From assembly GCA_963696525.1 (NCBI GenBank), contig CAVOKO010000009.1, positions 124,001 to 188,000 of the forward strand: a stretch of DNA of 64,000 nt, in the 5' to 3' direction. Shown here piece by piece: positions 50,828 to 60,718 of the stretch; position 1 is the first letter of the stretch, and every line of letters starts with the position of its first letter. The notes under the pieces are model-generated. The model was not told the DNA's origin and made no database searches. It was given only the letters and a program-made list of their open reading frames with translations. The position numbers and the translations under genes are program-made. The stretch comes from CAWBRT01 sp963696525 (GTDB taxonomy: Bacteria; Acidobacteriota; Terriglobia; Terriglobales; Acidobacteriaceae).

Positions 50828-50952
50828 ACGTATCGGTAACACGTTTTATAAATACGTATTACGCTTCGGCATTACGTGTCGGCAACACCCACACGAGATC
50901 ACGAACCTGATAGAACAGTGAAAGGGAATGCACTCAAGCAGGATCATCTCCC

Positions 50953-51939
50953 ATGGGCGGCTTATTATCCCGGATCGCGCAACACGGCTACATCATTATC
51001 TCCTCGATCGTCTTTGCGGGGTCGCTCGGGGTGCCAATGCCGGCCTCGCTGACGTTGGTAGGCAGCGGAGCGGCGGCGGCATCAGGAGCCTTGCAAGCCC
51101 CGGCAGTGTTTCTGGTTGCGCTGACGGCGATGCTGCTGGGCGATTCTCTGCTCTTCGTGTTGGGCCGCTACATGGGCTGGGCACTTTTGGGCTTCATGTG
51201 CAGGGTCTCCCTGAACCCGGAAACCTGCATCCTGCGCTCCGCCGAGTCGTTCTACAAGCGTGGCCGAACTACGCTGATCATCGCCAAGTTCGTCCCCGGC
51301 GTCAGCGCTATGATTCCACCGCTGGCCGGAAGCATGAAGATGCCCTTTGGCCAGTTCGTAGCGCTCGATTTCATTGGGGTCAGTTTATGGGTCCTGGCGT
51401 ACGGCGGTGTTGGGTATATCTTCCGTGATTTTATTGTCGCTCTCACCCACGGTATTCGCCTCGCCGGGAACGCGGTCGGGATCGTGCTGGCGGCAGCCAT
51501 CGGCGCATTCGTCGTCCATCGCATGCTGCTCTATCGCAAGCACCGCGTCTATCGCGCCGTGCCACGCGTGCAAGTGGACGAGTTGGCGAAGCGGCTTCAT
51601 TCCGAAGGATCGGACAAGATCCTTCTGGTCGATGTTCGTAGTCATGGTTACTACGACTCGGGCGCCGAGCGCATCCAGGGGTCCATTCGCATCGAGCCTA
51701 ATAACCTAGAAGAAGAAATCAAGCACCTTCCCCTTGACCAGGACATCTACCTTTATTGCACCTGACTGCGCGAAGCGACCAGCGCCCGGGTGGCGCATTT
51801 GCTGCGGGAAAAAGCATTCCATGCATTTGTGATCGACGGCGGCCTTGCGGCTTGGCGCAAAGCCGGATATCCCGTGGAGGATGTGCCGCAGGAAGACCTG
51901 GTGCATCTGCCGGATTTCAGCCGTCCGCGGAATTTGTGA
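50953..51939 (+). CDS. DedA-rhodanese fusion with in-frame TGA (candidate selenoprotein)
   Basis: The N-terminal ~180 residues are a DedA/SNARE-associated membrane domain (SSIVFAGSLGVPMPASLTLV and the family segment KFVPGVSAMIPPLAG, with several hydrophobic helices). From about residue 195 a rhodanese domain begins (RVQVDELAKRLHSEG, ILLVDVRSHGYYDSG), up to DIYLYCT. TGA 51763-51765 follows as codon 271. The same frame then continues without break as LREATSARVAHLLREKAFHA and FVIDGGLAAWRKAGYP to TGA 51937. So the only interruption stands where relatives have the second Cys of YCTC. Selenocysteine readthrough would give 328 residues; a TGC-to-TGA error or real nonsense mutation is the alternative. 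Confidence 0.8.
51763..51796 (+). promoter_or_regulatory. In-frame TGA with downstream hairpin, possible bacterial SECIS
   Basis: Sixteen bases after TGA 51763-51765 lies a perfect 5-bp stem, GCGCC (51782-51786) and GGCGC (51792-51796), closing the loop CGGGT. A short apical loop with a G in its first two bases, about 21 bases after the TGA, agrees with the known bacterial SECIS pattern. The short stem in GC-rich DNA could be chance. Confidence 0.35.
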
Positions 51940-52074
51940 AATAGTCCTGCCCGAATTGCGAAGCCGCGCGAGATCCGCCAGCCACGTTGAGGGCTGCTCC
52001 GACGGCGTTTTGCATGTGCCACTCTCTGCCGCGATGAGGCGGGCCTTGTGAATTACACCGCTCGCGGCGCTGTT

Positions 52075-52794
52075 TCACGCTCCCATTTTTCTGGCGAGAT
52101 CGATCATGTCCTCCGCGATCACGTCCCAACTCTCCTCGGCTTGGAAGTCTTTGCTTTGACGCGGACCGTATTCCGCTGGGCGCGCAATGAATGCGGTACG
52201 CAGCCCGAGTGAGCGTGCGGCACGAAGATCGTAGTTGTGCGCCGCCACTAACATGACTTGCTCCGGCTTTCTGTTGAGCAGATTGACCGCGGTGAGGTAA
52301 ACCTCCGGGCGGGGCTTGTAGCAGCGTGCATTTTCCGCGCTGATAATGCAATCAAACGGAAGACCGGCAAATCTGGCTATCTCGAGGAGCCACGCAAAAC
52401 TCGCATTCGATAGCGGGGATAGAATATACCGCCGCTTCAAGAGCGTAAGCCCGGCGACCGAGTCGGACCAAGGCCGCGTTCTGGTCCAAGCCCGATTGAG
52501 ATGCTCGATGTCAGCTTCACCCAGGCCGTCGATGTTGTGCTCGCTTAGAAGTTGAAGCAGGGCCTGCCGGTAGAATACGTCCATCTTCGTCCACGGGAGT
52601 TCGCCGCTATTGACTTTCTGCTTCGACGGCTCGTACGCGCTTCTCCATTCGTCCAAGAACGCTTCCCAGTCGATCCGCAAATCTTTCCGGCGACCGAACG
52701 CGCACAACTCATCCAGCACGCTGCCGCGCCAGTCAACCACCGTCCCCCAGGTATCGAAGATCAACGCGGTCACTTCATCTTGTAGCTTTGCCAT
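52075..52794 (-). CDS. Haloacid dehalogenase type II (HAD superfamily)
   Basis: A 239-residue HAD hydrolase of the (S)-2-haloacid dehalogenase type. The nucleophile Asp is in ALIFDTWGTVVDWRGS, motif II is ILSPLSNASF, the Lys is in ARCYKPRPEVY, and the acidic motif region reads VMLVAAHNYDLRAARS with the HN-DL pattern typical of this subfamily. Hydrolytic dehalogenation is the family reaction; other small 2-substituted acids are possible. It closes the minus-strand gene run. Confidence 0.88.
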   Translation of the reverse strand: MAKLQDEVTALIFDTWGTVVDWRGSVLDELCAFGRRKDLRIDWEAFLDEWRSAYEPSKQKVNSGELPWTKMDVFYRQALLQLLSEHNIDGLGEADIEHLNRAWTRTRPWSDSVAGLTLLKRRYILSPLSNASFAWLLEIARFAGLPFDCIISAENARCYKPRPEVYLTAVNLLNRKPEQVMLVAAHNYDLRAARSLGLRTAFIARPAEYGPRQSKDFQAEESWDVIAEDMIDLARKMGA

Positions 52795-52886
52795 TTGATT
52801 GAACCGGGATTTCGATTTTGACTAATCTTCCCAGAGCTATTCTATCGAATCGTTCACTCCCTCACCTGTACTGCATGCCCCGGCGC

Positions 52887-53696
52887 TCAGCGTGGTCCTG
52901 CGTCGCTTCGCATCAACCGTTCGGTCAGCTCCGCAAGATCGCGGCAGACATACTCGGGTTGCATGGGGGCCGTCCGCAGATCTTCGGGTTTTGTCTCTCC
53001 ACTGAGAACCAGAACCGTGCAGATGCAGGCATTGAATCCAGTGGCCATGTCGGTATATAAACGGTCGCCGACAATCGCCAGTTGCCCGGTGCTGTAAGCC
53101 TTCTTTCGCAAGATCATGTCGATGATTTCACGATGCGGCTTGCCGATCACTTTGGGCTGTATGCCGGTCGAGGCCGAAATCAGAGCCGTCATCGCGCCGC
53201 AATCCGGAATGTACCCGGACTCGGTCGGGCAATTCAGATCCGGATGAGTGGCGATGAATGGGATGCCTTGGCGAATCCAAGCGCAGGCGGTCACCAGTTT
53301 GCCGTAGGTCAGCGTTTTATCGAAGCCGAGCACCACAAAATCCGGGGCGTCGTCGGTTAGCGTAAATCCTTGGCTGCGAAATTCCTCTTCCAACTCGGGG
53401 GTACCCAGTAGAAAGATTCGCGCGCCTGGCTTGAGAGTGTTGAGATAAAAGGCTGTTGCCTCTCCGGAGGTCAGTATGTTAGAGGCGTCGCAGTCGATGC
53501 CAAGCTTCGTCAGTTTACTCGCATAGTACTCGGCATGACGGGAGGAGTTATTGGTTACAAATAGAAAGTCGCGCCGAGTCTTCCGAAGATACTCTATGAA
53601 CTCGAGAGCGCCCGGCAATAAGCGGCTCCCGAGATACACGGTCCCATCCATATCAAGAACAAAGCATCGAATTCTGGCGATGGTTTCAGCCGGCAT
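52887..53696 (-). CDS. HAD-IIA sugar- or organo-phosphate phosphatase (NagD-like)
   Basis: A 269-residue HAD subfamily IIA phosphatase. Motif I is CFVLDMDGTVYLGSRLLPGA, motif II FLFVTNNSSRHAEYYASKL, the cap domain spans the middle, motif III is KVIGKPHREI, and motif IV AIVGDRLYTDMATG. GGGGAG precedes the ATG. Relatives dephosphorylate nucleoside or sugar phosphates and glycerol-3- or 2-phosphoglycolate-type compounds. Its place in a run with a GlpP-type regulator and an organophosphate-like transporter fits a small phosphoester substrate, which is inference. Confidence 0.87.
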   Translation of the reverse strand: MPAETIARIRCFVLDMDGTVYLGSRLLPGALEFIEYLRKTRRDFLFVTNNSSRHAEYYASKLTKLGIDCDASNILTSGEATAFYLNTLKPGARIFLLGTPELEEEFRSQGFTLTDDAPDFVVLGFDKTLTYGKLVTACAWIRQGIPFIATHPDLNCPTESGYIPDCGAMTALISASTGIQPKVIGKPHREIIDMILRKKAYSTGQLAIVGDRLYTDMATGFNACICTVLVLSGETKPEDLRTAPMQPEYVCRDLAELTERLMRSDAGPR

Positions 53697-53722
53697 TCAC
53701 TCCCCTCGTGCGCATACGGTCT

Positions 53723-53754
53723 CTAGCAGGCTGCTGAAAAACAGCAGTTGCTAG
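53723..53754. other. Intergenic hairpin between the HD and HAD-IIA genes
   Basis: CTAGCA-GG-CTGCTG, loop AAAAA, CAGCAG-T-TGCTAG: a 12-bp stem with a small internal loop, overlapping the HD-gene stop. There is no T-run on either strand. CAGGCTGCTGAAAAA-type hairpins recur in many genomes; here it may mark an mRNA processing or attenuation point. Confidence 0.6.
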
Positions 53755-54644
53755 GGCGCGGCCACGCGGCAGAGCGCTTCAGGGGAGCGATCCGACTCGA
53801 TCAATCCGCGGACGTAATCCGCCGCCTTATCGTAGCCATGCTGGTCGATGTAATGACCGATCTGTTCGTAGCTGTAGCGTGAGCCAAGATAGATCTGCAA
53901 ATAATTCGCGCCAAGCCCGAAACGCGGCGCCAGTTGCCTGGTCAGCACTTCCGTTTTGCGCTGAGCCTGTCCGCTCCAATGCCAATCGGAATCGGACAGG
54001 AAAGCGATCACGTGTTCCGGCCGGACATCGTCGGGGGTATACTCCAGCCCTGTATCGCCAATGCGCAAATAGTGATTGACCACCGCGACGCCCTTCACGC
54101 CTTGATCGAGAGTGACATCGTCGATGCCATGGATCGCCGCTACGGAGAGCATGAGCTTCTGATCCGCCGCCCTGGCGGCAAGCTCCCGCAACATCCAGGA
54201 ATGGTGATCCTCGTGCTTTGCGATGAAGGGATCTTCCACCTTGATGAAATTGAAATCGTCGTCGAACTTGTAGATAAACCGCTTCATCGCATCGTGAATG
54301 AGGATCGTTGCCAGCAGCAGATCGCGGTCGATCCCGATCAGACGGGCGTCGTAGATATCGGCCCAGGCGGCGGCGTACTCAAGATTCTGCAAGGTATGCA
54401 GAGCCAGACCGCCAAAATGCCGGTGATGCGCGCCCGAGCCGGGAGCGACCGGAAAAGCCCAATTGCTGACAGGTGTGTAGGCATACTTGGTGATCGGCTT
54501 CTCCATGGTCAGCACTGTCTTGGCAAGCGACAGCCATTCCGGATTGCGAATCGAATTGAGGTACTTGCTCTCGATCGCGTGATACGCCTTGAAGCCTTGG
54601 TAGACCGCCAGCTCCTCTGGAACCATCGAAAACGGTTGCGGCAT
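53751..54644 (-). CDS. HD-domain phosphohydrolase-like protein
   Basis: A 297-residue protein with an HD-type metal site: HHRHFGGLALHTLQNLEYA, then ATILIHDAMKRFIY with the HD pair, a further His pair KHEDHHSW and Asp-containing AFLSDSDWHWSG. The family cleaves phosphoesters of nucleotides or phosphonates, or binds nucleotides. No transmembrane segment is seen. It is 23 bases downstream of the MFS gene and probably in the same operon. The substrate is not recognisable. Confidence 0.78.
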   Translation of the reverse strand: MPQPFSMVPEELAVYQGFKAYHAIESKYLNSIRNPEWLSLAKTVLTMEKPITKYAYTPVSNWAFPVAPGSGAHHRHFGGLALHTLQNLEYAAAWADIYDARLIGIDRDLLLATILIHDAMKRFIYKFDDDFNFIKVEDPFIAKHEDHHSWMLRELAARAADQKLMLSVAAIHGIDDVTLDQGVKGVAVVNHYLRIGDTGLEYTPDDVRPEHVIAFLSDSDWHWSGQAQRKTEVLTRQLAPRFGLGANYLQIYLGSRYSYEQIGHYIDQHGYDKAADYVRGLIESDRSPEALCRVAAP

Positions 54645-54666
54645 GATGTTCTATTCCCTTCCGCGA

Positions 54667-55926
54667 TTATCTGGAAACCAACGAGTCGGCCTGGTTCGGC
54701 ATGCCCAGCATGGACATCCCGCCGATCATCTCCTTGCCGCCCCAGACCACTAATCCACCGATGATGTAGGACGCAATATAGATGTACATGGCGACGCCCA
54801 GGCCCATGGAATTGGCGATGAACCCGGCGACAATCGGAGTCGTGAACGCGCCAACTTCAGCTCCCATAATTCCGAAGCCGCTGGCCGCGGCGGTCAGATT
54901 CGGAGGAACGCAATCGGTCATCCACGCCAGGATCGTCGGGTAGAGTCCCGTGATGAAGAAGCCGGAAATAGACGCCCAGAGCAACGTGCTACTCACGGTC
55001 GTGGACTTCAGTACGCCGAACCAGGTAAGACCGGCGAGGCAGAAAAACAAGCAAATCCCGGCACGCCTGCCGAGTTTGTCCGACACGTAACCGGATGCTA
55101 TGGAACCGAAAGTACCGGCAATCAGCATGACCGCCAGCAGAGAACCGGAGGCCACGAAGGAGTAGCCTTTGACTTCCTTGAAATAGAGAGGTGTGAAGGT
55201 GTTGATGGACCAATATCCAAAGTTGGCTATGAACTGCAGGGCAAAGATGATCCAGGCGTTTCGAACTTTCAGCACATCCTTGAATACACCCTTCTGTTTT
55301 CCGCCCGCCTGCAATGACTCGGCATAGGCGGGGGTATCTTCTCTTTTCACATTCGGGATGAACTTCCAGAAATACCAGGCGGCGAGCAGGGTGGGGATGA
55401 GCATAAACATCCAGGGAGAGCGCCAGCCGAATTTTGCGCCCATGAAGGTCGCAAAGAAAATTCCCGTCATACTGCCCAGCGTCCAACCCGTGGAATACAA
55501 CGCCATGGCTTTCCCGCGATTGGCTTTTGAGAATACCGAGGATACGTACCCGACCGCGGTCGAGTAGAACGATCCTTCAAATAAGCCGGTGGTGAAGCGG
55601 GCGGCGGCCAACCACACGGCCGAAGGGACTAATCCGGTGAACACGGTCGTGATCCCGAACCCTACCATGCTCGGAACAATGACTTTCTTGTGCCCCAGCT
55701 TATCCGCCCAATAACCGCCGGGAACCGGAGTGAGGGAATAGCCGATAAAAAACGCCGTGGTAAGGAAACCCACGCCGAGGTACCCGAGATTCATCTCTTT
55801 GCGGATCAGCGGAATCAGAGGCGCTAACAGCGATCTGTCCGCGAAGTTGAGAAACCATCCCAACCAGCAACCAAACAACACCAGCTTTGCCTGCCGGCCA
55901 ATTTTCCCCGCTTCATTAAGTAACAT
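54667..55926 (-). CDS. MFS transporter
   Basis: A 419-residue twelve-helix major-facilitator carrier. It opens LVLFGCWLGWFLNFADRSLL, with the motif-A loop GGYWADKLGHKKVIVPSM in the first half and a second one, GYVSDKLGRRAGICLFF, in the second half. The ribosome-binding site GGGAGG precedes ATG 55926. Relatives carry organic anions and phosphorylated or carboxylated substrates; the substrate cannot be named from sequence. It follows the ABC permease by 87 bases on the same strand. Confidence 0.88.
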   Translation of the reverse strand: MLLNEAGKIGRQAKLVLFGCWLGWFLNFADRSLLAPLIPLIRKEMNLGYLGVGFLTTAFFIGYSLTPVPGGYWADKLGHKKVIVPSMVGFGITTVFTGLVPSAVWLAAARFTTGLFEGSFYSTAVGYVSSVFSKANRGKAMALYSTGWTLGSMTGIFFATFMGAKFGWRSPWMFMLIPTLLAAWYFWKFIPNVKREDTPAYAESLQAGGKQKGVFKDVLKVRNAWIIFALQFIANFGYWSINTFTPLYFKEVKGYSFVASGSLLAVMLIAGTFGSIASGYVSDKLGRRAGICLFFCLAGLTWFGVLKSTTVSSTLLWASISGFFITGLYPTILAWMTDCVPPNLTAAASGFGIMGAEVGAFTTPIVAGFIANSMGLGVAMYIYIASYIIGGLVVWGGKEMIGGMSMLGMPNQADSLVSR

Positions 55927-56013
55927 TCTTATTCCCTCCCGTATGATTAAAATCCGCCACGGTGAATGCTCTGCTAAACCAGAATGATCTGTACTCCTGA
56001 TCCGGTCCGTACT

Positions 56014-57727
56014 TTAGCCAAAAACGCCCCCCATCCTGGAGCCCGCAAGCCGGTTTATGATCAGAAGGCAGATCGCGCCGAGAATGATCAGAATAAGCCC
56101 CAAGGCCGCCGCTTCATTCACCGACCCGCCAATATAAAAATTAAAAATTCCCACGGTCATCATCTCGTGGCCCGGAACGACCAGCAGAAGCGTGGCAGAC
56201 GCTTCTTGCAGTGCGAGAATGAAGGAATACAGGGCGCCCGTGAGCACTCCCTTCCAGATGAGGGGCAGGGTCACGTCCTTGAAGGTTTTCAATTTGGCTG
56301 CCCCAACACTTTCGGCTGCCTCTTCGAAGGAACGATGGACGATCAATAAAGAGGAAAACGTTCCTCGCACCGTGTAAGGCATGCGCCGCACGCCAAGCAC
56401 GATGGGGATGACGATCCACATCCCGATGAGGGGAATGCCGATGAAAGGCAGAGGGTCGCGAAAGGCGCGCATATAAGCGATGCCGATTCCCGTCCCGGGC
56501 AGGGCCAGGATCAGCGTCGTCAAGGAATCGAGAATCTCACGGCCGGGAAGTTTGGTGCGCGCCATGACCCACGCCGCCGGAACTCCCACGGCGATGCAGA
56601 TGGCTACGGAAATGCCTGAATAAAGAAGACTGTTGAGGATGAACTTGGGCGTCTCAACCGAGACACGCTGGAAATATTGAAGCGTGTACTTGACCGGAAA
56701 AGGGGTCAATGCCCAGCCCTTTCCGAAGGAATCGAGGGCGATCCCGAAATAAGGAATAAAGGCGAAGATCAGGACGCTAACCAGAAAAGCGACCACGCCA
56801 AGCTGCGACGAAAGCGATAGTTTTTTGCGCTCGATCTGCGAATAAGAGAGAGAACTGTAATCCTTGATGGCCACATACTTCTTAGCCACGATAAGAAAGA
56901 TAATGGCCAGAATCACCATGATGGCGGAGATCACGATGCCCATCTTGAAAAGCCTGCGGTCGACGAACTGGACAATATTCAGGTAGGCCTGTGAGGCGAG
57001 CAGGTCATCGACGCCGACCACGAGCGGCGTCGCGAAATCGGCGAAGGTCCAGATGAAGACCAGCAGCGCGCCGGTGACATAGCCTGGAGTGGTCAGGGGA
57101 AAAGTGATATCCAGGAACTTGCGAAGTCCCGCGTGAACCGACGCTCTCGGCCGCCTCATCGAGCGAGGGCGATATCTTGGACATCGCGTCTACGATACTC
57201 AACGTCATCAGCGGAAAAAGGTGCAAAGTCTCGACCAGAAGCACCCCGTGAATCCCGTACATGAAGTTGACGGGCTGCTGAAAACCCAGATAGTCCTGGA
57301 GGATGGTATTGACCGTCCCGGCGCGCCCCAGGATGAAGGTGAAGCCCATGACGCCAACCAAGGGCGGCATGATCATGGGAATGATGGTGAGATAGGAAAA
57401 GAGCCTCCTGCCGGGGAAATCGTAACGGAGCAAGAGAAAAGCGATGGCGATGCCAATCACCGACGTGGTGATCACACAAGCAACCCCAAGTGCCATGGAG
57501 TTGAAAAATGATCTCAGATAAAAGCCATCGGTAAAAAAATGATAATAATTTCCCAGGGTGAAGATCCCGTCATCGGTGGTGAAACTGTCGTAAAACAGGC
57601 GGATGAGGGGATAGATCAGAAAAACGATGAAGAAAGCCCAGAGGCCGGCGTAGCCGAGGATCTCTCCGACATGCACATCGGGCCAGATTCGCGATCTCGT
57701 CGCCACTGCCGCTGTCTCGGTTCTCAC
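56014..57727 (-). CDS. Two-domain ABC transporter permease (iron(III)/organophosphate type), frame-broken once
   Basis: A fused permease of about 570 residues with two homologous six-helix halves. The coupling motifs read SLDEAAESVGSRG ... TFPLTTPGYVTGALLVF in the first half and SFEEAAESVGAAKLKTFKDV ... TLPLIWKGVLTGALYSF in the second. One indel near 57140 divides the frame. It starts at GTG 57727, overlapping the ATPase stop (GTGA). This layout is that of FbpB/AfuB-type permeases; family members also import phosphonates or hexose phosphates. Confidence 0.9.
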
Positions 57728-58828
57728 GTTCCGGCTCCTAGCCTCTTAAGAGGGGAATCCCAAGGGTTACTCGAATAGGGAAGCAAACGCCGCACTTTTT
57801 CGTTCATCGGGAACGGTTGCTGGTTTCTGGGGTTCTGCACGTCAACTCTGAAGATGGTTTCCCGGTCAAGTTCGATGTCGTAACGTATGGCGTTGCCGAT
57901 ATAGGAGGCGAAGCTTACGGTTCCGCAAATTGCGTTCATGCCGTTTGTGGCTTCGGTGGGCAGGCCGATGGAAGCGACCTCGGGACGAACCGAAATCTTG
58001 CACGCATCTCCCTCGCGAAGCTGTTTGTCCAGCAGGCATTGCATCAACCCGAAGCGGGTGTGGACCGCCATCAATCCACTGGCCTCATCGACCTTCTTCA
58101 CCTCGCCTGCAATCAGGTTGTTGATGCCGATAAAATCGGCCACGAATGGATTCTGCGGCCGTTCGTAGAGGTCCCTGGGCGCTCCGATTTGTTGAATCTT
58201 CCCGCGCTCGATGACCGCGATGCGATCGGAGATGGTCAGGGCCTCTTCCTGGTCATGGGTCACATAGATGGAAGTAATCGCCAGTTCCTTTTGCAGCTTC
58301 CTGATCTCGGCACGGACCTGCAGACGTATCTTTGCGTCCAGATTGGAAAGAGGCTCATCGAGAAGGAGCACATCGGGATTGAGAACCAGGGCGCGGGCCA
58401 GCGCAACCCGTCTGCTGCTGGCCGCCTGAGAGTTGGCCGGGATAGCGTTTTTCCAGTCCCGTCAGGTTCACCGTGGAAAGCACCCGGTTCACCTTTTCGG
58501 GTATTTCTTTCCTGGGAACCTTCTTGATTTTCAGCCCATAGGCTACATTGTCGAAGATCGTCATGTGCGGCCAGAGCGCATAGTTCTGGAAGACCATGCC
58601 GATGTTTCGCTGGTAAGTGGGAATGGCCGATACCTCTTTGTCGCCGAAGTAGATTTCGCCTTCGTCGGGCTTGTGGAAGCCGCCGATCAGCCGCAGGATA
58701 GTCGTTTTTCCGCAACCTGACGGCCCTAGAAGGGTAAACAGCTCACCGTCCTGGATTTCCAGGGACACGTGACTTACCGCTTCCAGGGCGCCAAATTTTT
58801 TTACGACATCCTTCAGTTGGATGTGCAT
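57724..58828 (-). CDS. ABC transporter ATPase (FbpC/AfuC/PotA type), frame-broken once
   Basis: The ATP-binding subunit of the importer, about 367 residues, starting at ATG 58828 (MHIQLKDVVKKFGALEAVSH). Walker A is LLGPSGCGKTTILRLIGG, the Q-loop IGMVFQNYALWPHMT, the signature LSGGQQQ, interrupted just after by an indel near 58425, then Walker B VLLLDEPLSNLDAKIR and the switch VTHDQEEALTISD. A C-terminal TOBE-like domain (GINNLIAGEVKKV, CKISVRPEVASIG) is present. It overlaps the permease gene by four bases. Confidence 0.92.
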
Positions 58829-58832
58829 GCAG

Positions 58833-59955
58833 TTATCTCTTAACGAGGTCCTTATGTTTCTCCGCGATTTCCTTGCGGAAATAAGCATTCACTTCTTCGT
58901 CCCGCGGGCCGGCAACCGTGTCGTTGTAAACATTGCCGACCGGAATATCGAAGAAGGACCGAATCCCACCGGTGAAACGCCACTGCCTTTTCCTGATTGG
59001 ACCCGGCAGGGCCCTGAACCTTGTACTTGGCGGTAATCGGATAGACGCCCATGGAGGAGACAAGCTTCTGGCCTTCTTCGCTTAACAAGAATTCGATGAA
59101 GGCATGGGCAGCCTTCGGGTGAGGCGCCCCTTTCAACACGGCCATGGGTTCGGGCGTCACATAGGCATTCTTCGGATAGACAAACGCAATGTCATAACCA
59201 TTCAGGACCTCGGCAAAGGCCATATAGCTCGGAACCGCAAAGCCAACCGCAAATTCTCCCTTGGATACTACATTCGGCACGTCGCGGGAGCGGGCGGTAA
59301 AAATTCCCGTGTTCGCCGAAAGCTTCGTCAGCCAGTCCCAGCCCTTTTCCCAGCCATAGGTTTGCGAGAATGACTTCATAGGAAGCATGGCTGCTGCTGG
59401 ATCGGTCGGGAGTGCACTGTGCGATTTGACCTTTTAGCTTCGGATTGAGCAGGTCATCCCAGTCTTTAATCTGCACCCCGAGACGCTTGAGAAGCTTTGG
59501 CTGATAAATGATTCCGTACGGTTCCAGCATGGTTCCGACCCAGAACTTTTTCGGGTCCTTGAGCGGCAGGCCAATGGGCTTGCCGATCGAGGCGGGAATC
59601 TCGCGCCACATCTTGTCCGGAACGCTGTAGTTTATCCAGCAGACCTTGTTTGGCCAGCTTGTCGAAAAGGATTCCCTCGCCGCCCCAGAAGACGTCTGCC
59701 TGTGGTCTTCCCTTCCACTCCACGATCTGGCCATAGGCCACCGGCGTACCTTGCGGCATGGCACTGGTCTTCAAGTCCACATTCCATTTCTTCTTTGCAT
59801 ACTCCGCGAACGCCTTCAGCATCGGATCATGGACATCCTTGGATACAGGGGTGATGAGATAGAACTCATTCTCAATGGCCTGAGAAAAAGCGGTAGACGG
59901 CATCGAGACAAAGAAACCCGGCGATCAGGGCCGTGATTACTGCAAACCGTCTCAT
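58833..59955 (-). CDS. ABC transporter periplasmic binding protein, multiply frame-broken
   Basis: The extracytoplasmic solute receptor of the importer, related to the iron(III)/AfuA and aminoethylphosphonate binding proteins. I start at ATG 59955, with AGGAGG upstream, giving the signal segment RRFAVITALIAGFLCL. At least four frame changes follow. Conserved pieces across frames are NEFYLITPVSKDVHDPMLKA, PQADVFWGGEGILFDKLAKQ, WVGTMLEPYGIIYQPKLLKR, GWEKGWDWLTKLSANTGIFT and VVSKGEFAVGFAVPSYMAFA. The C-terminal piece ends VNAYFRKEIAEKHKDLVKR. I see no adjacent tyrosine pair like the iron ligands of FbpA, so a non-iron ligand such as a phosphorylated organic compound is plausible. Confidence 0.85.
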
Positions 59956-60029
59956 ACCATGTCCCTCCTGATGGAAAAATTGTTCGTCATCTTAGCGGAG
60001 GCAAATACCTGCCTCCCACAATCGCTCCT

Positions 60030-60060
60030 AGCATATCGCGTGGATCGGGAAATGCGTCAA
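60030..60060 (-). promoter_or_regulatory. Possible promoter of the ABC transporter operon
   Basis: On the minus strand, TTGACG (60060-60055) and TATGCT (60035-60030) lie 19 bases apart, upstream of the binding-protein gene. A perfect hairpin GGAGGCA-GGTATT-TGCCTCC lies between it and the gene. Spacing is longer than ideal. Confidence 0.35.
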
Positions 60061-60148
60061 AAACCTTATCGACTCGCTATCGACGCGTTGCGCATCACTT
60101 CGACGGGCTTCACCGCGGCTTCGGATGCGTGCGCAACACTGCAGTTTT

Positions 60149-60718
60149 TCACACCAGCCAGTAGTCGGGATTCCCGACGGAAACCGAATTCACGCCCTGG
60201 TCTATCAAATCCTGAATCTGACGGAGCGATTGTACTAAGCCTCCGGCAATGACCGGCAGCGTGGAGTGTTCACGATTTAACTCGCGCACCAGATAGGGAG
60301 CCACGATCGCAGGCAGCACCTCGATGGCATCGAGACGGGTTTGCGCGATGGAACGCAGAGAACTTTGCAGCGCGGCCGAATCCAGGAGAAATGTGCGTTG
60401 TATGGCGAAGAGTCCTAGAGCGCGGGCGGCGCGAAGTGGAACTTGGTGCGTGGAAATAATTCCCCGTATGCTGCGACGCGACAAGAATTCAATGGCGGCC
60501 GCATCGCGGGCAAATCCGGAAACAAGGTCCAGATTTACAATCGGCACTTTGCCACAAGCACTTGCCTGCGCAGCCATTTCGCCAATGTTCTCCGGCGTTC
60601 CGCACAGCAGATAAACGATTTTGCTCGATGCCGCCGTCGCCTTCGACAACAGTTCCGGGTCGCGTACCGCCGGGATAATGCGACTCTGTTCGAGAAGAGA
60701 TTCGAGAGTCTTCACCAC
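60149..60718 (-). CDS. glpP: GlpP-family glycerol-3-phosphate-responsive antiterminator
   Basis: GlpP binds glycerol-3-phosphate and prevents transcription termination in the leader mRNA of glp genes. The protein has the family pattern throughout: SRIIPAVRDPELLSKA, KIVYLLCGTPENIGEM, GKVPIVNLDLVSGFARD, IRGIISTHQVPLRAARALGL, AIQRTFLLDSAALQS, AIEVLPAIVAPYLV and LPVIAGGLVQSLRQIQDLID, ending VNSVSVGNPDYWLV. Starting at GTG 60718 gives 189 residues, the normal family size. An open extension to an ATG at 60919, overlapping mgtC by ATGA, would add 67 unrelated residues. Its probable targets are the twin leader terminators at 61699 and 62142. Confidence 0.88.
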   Translation of the reverse strand: MVKTLESLLEQSRIIPAVRDPELLSKATAASSKIVYLLCGTPENIGEMAAQASACGKVPIVNLDLVSGFARDAAAIEFLSRRSIRGIISTHQVPLRAARALGLFAIQRTFLLDSAALQSSLRSIAQTRLDAIEVLPAIVAPYLVRELNREHSTLPVIAGGLVQSLRQIQDLIDQGVNSVSVGNPDYWLV

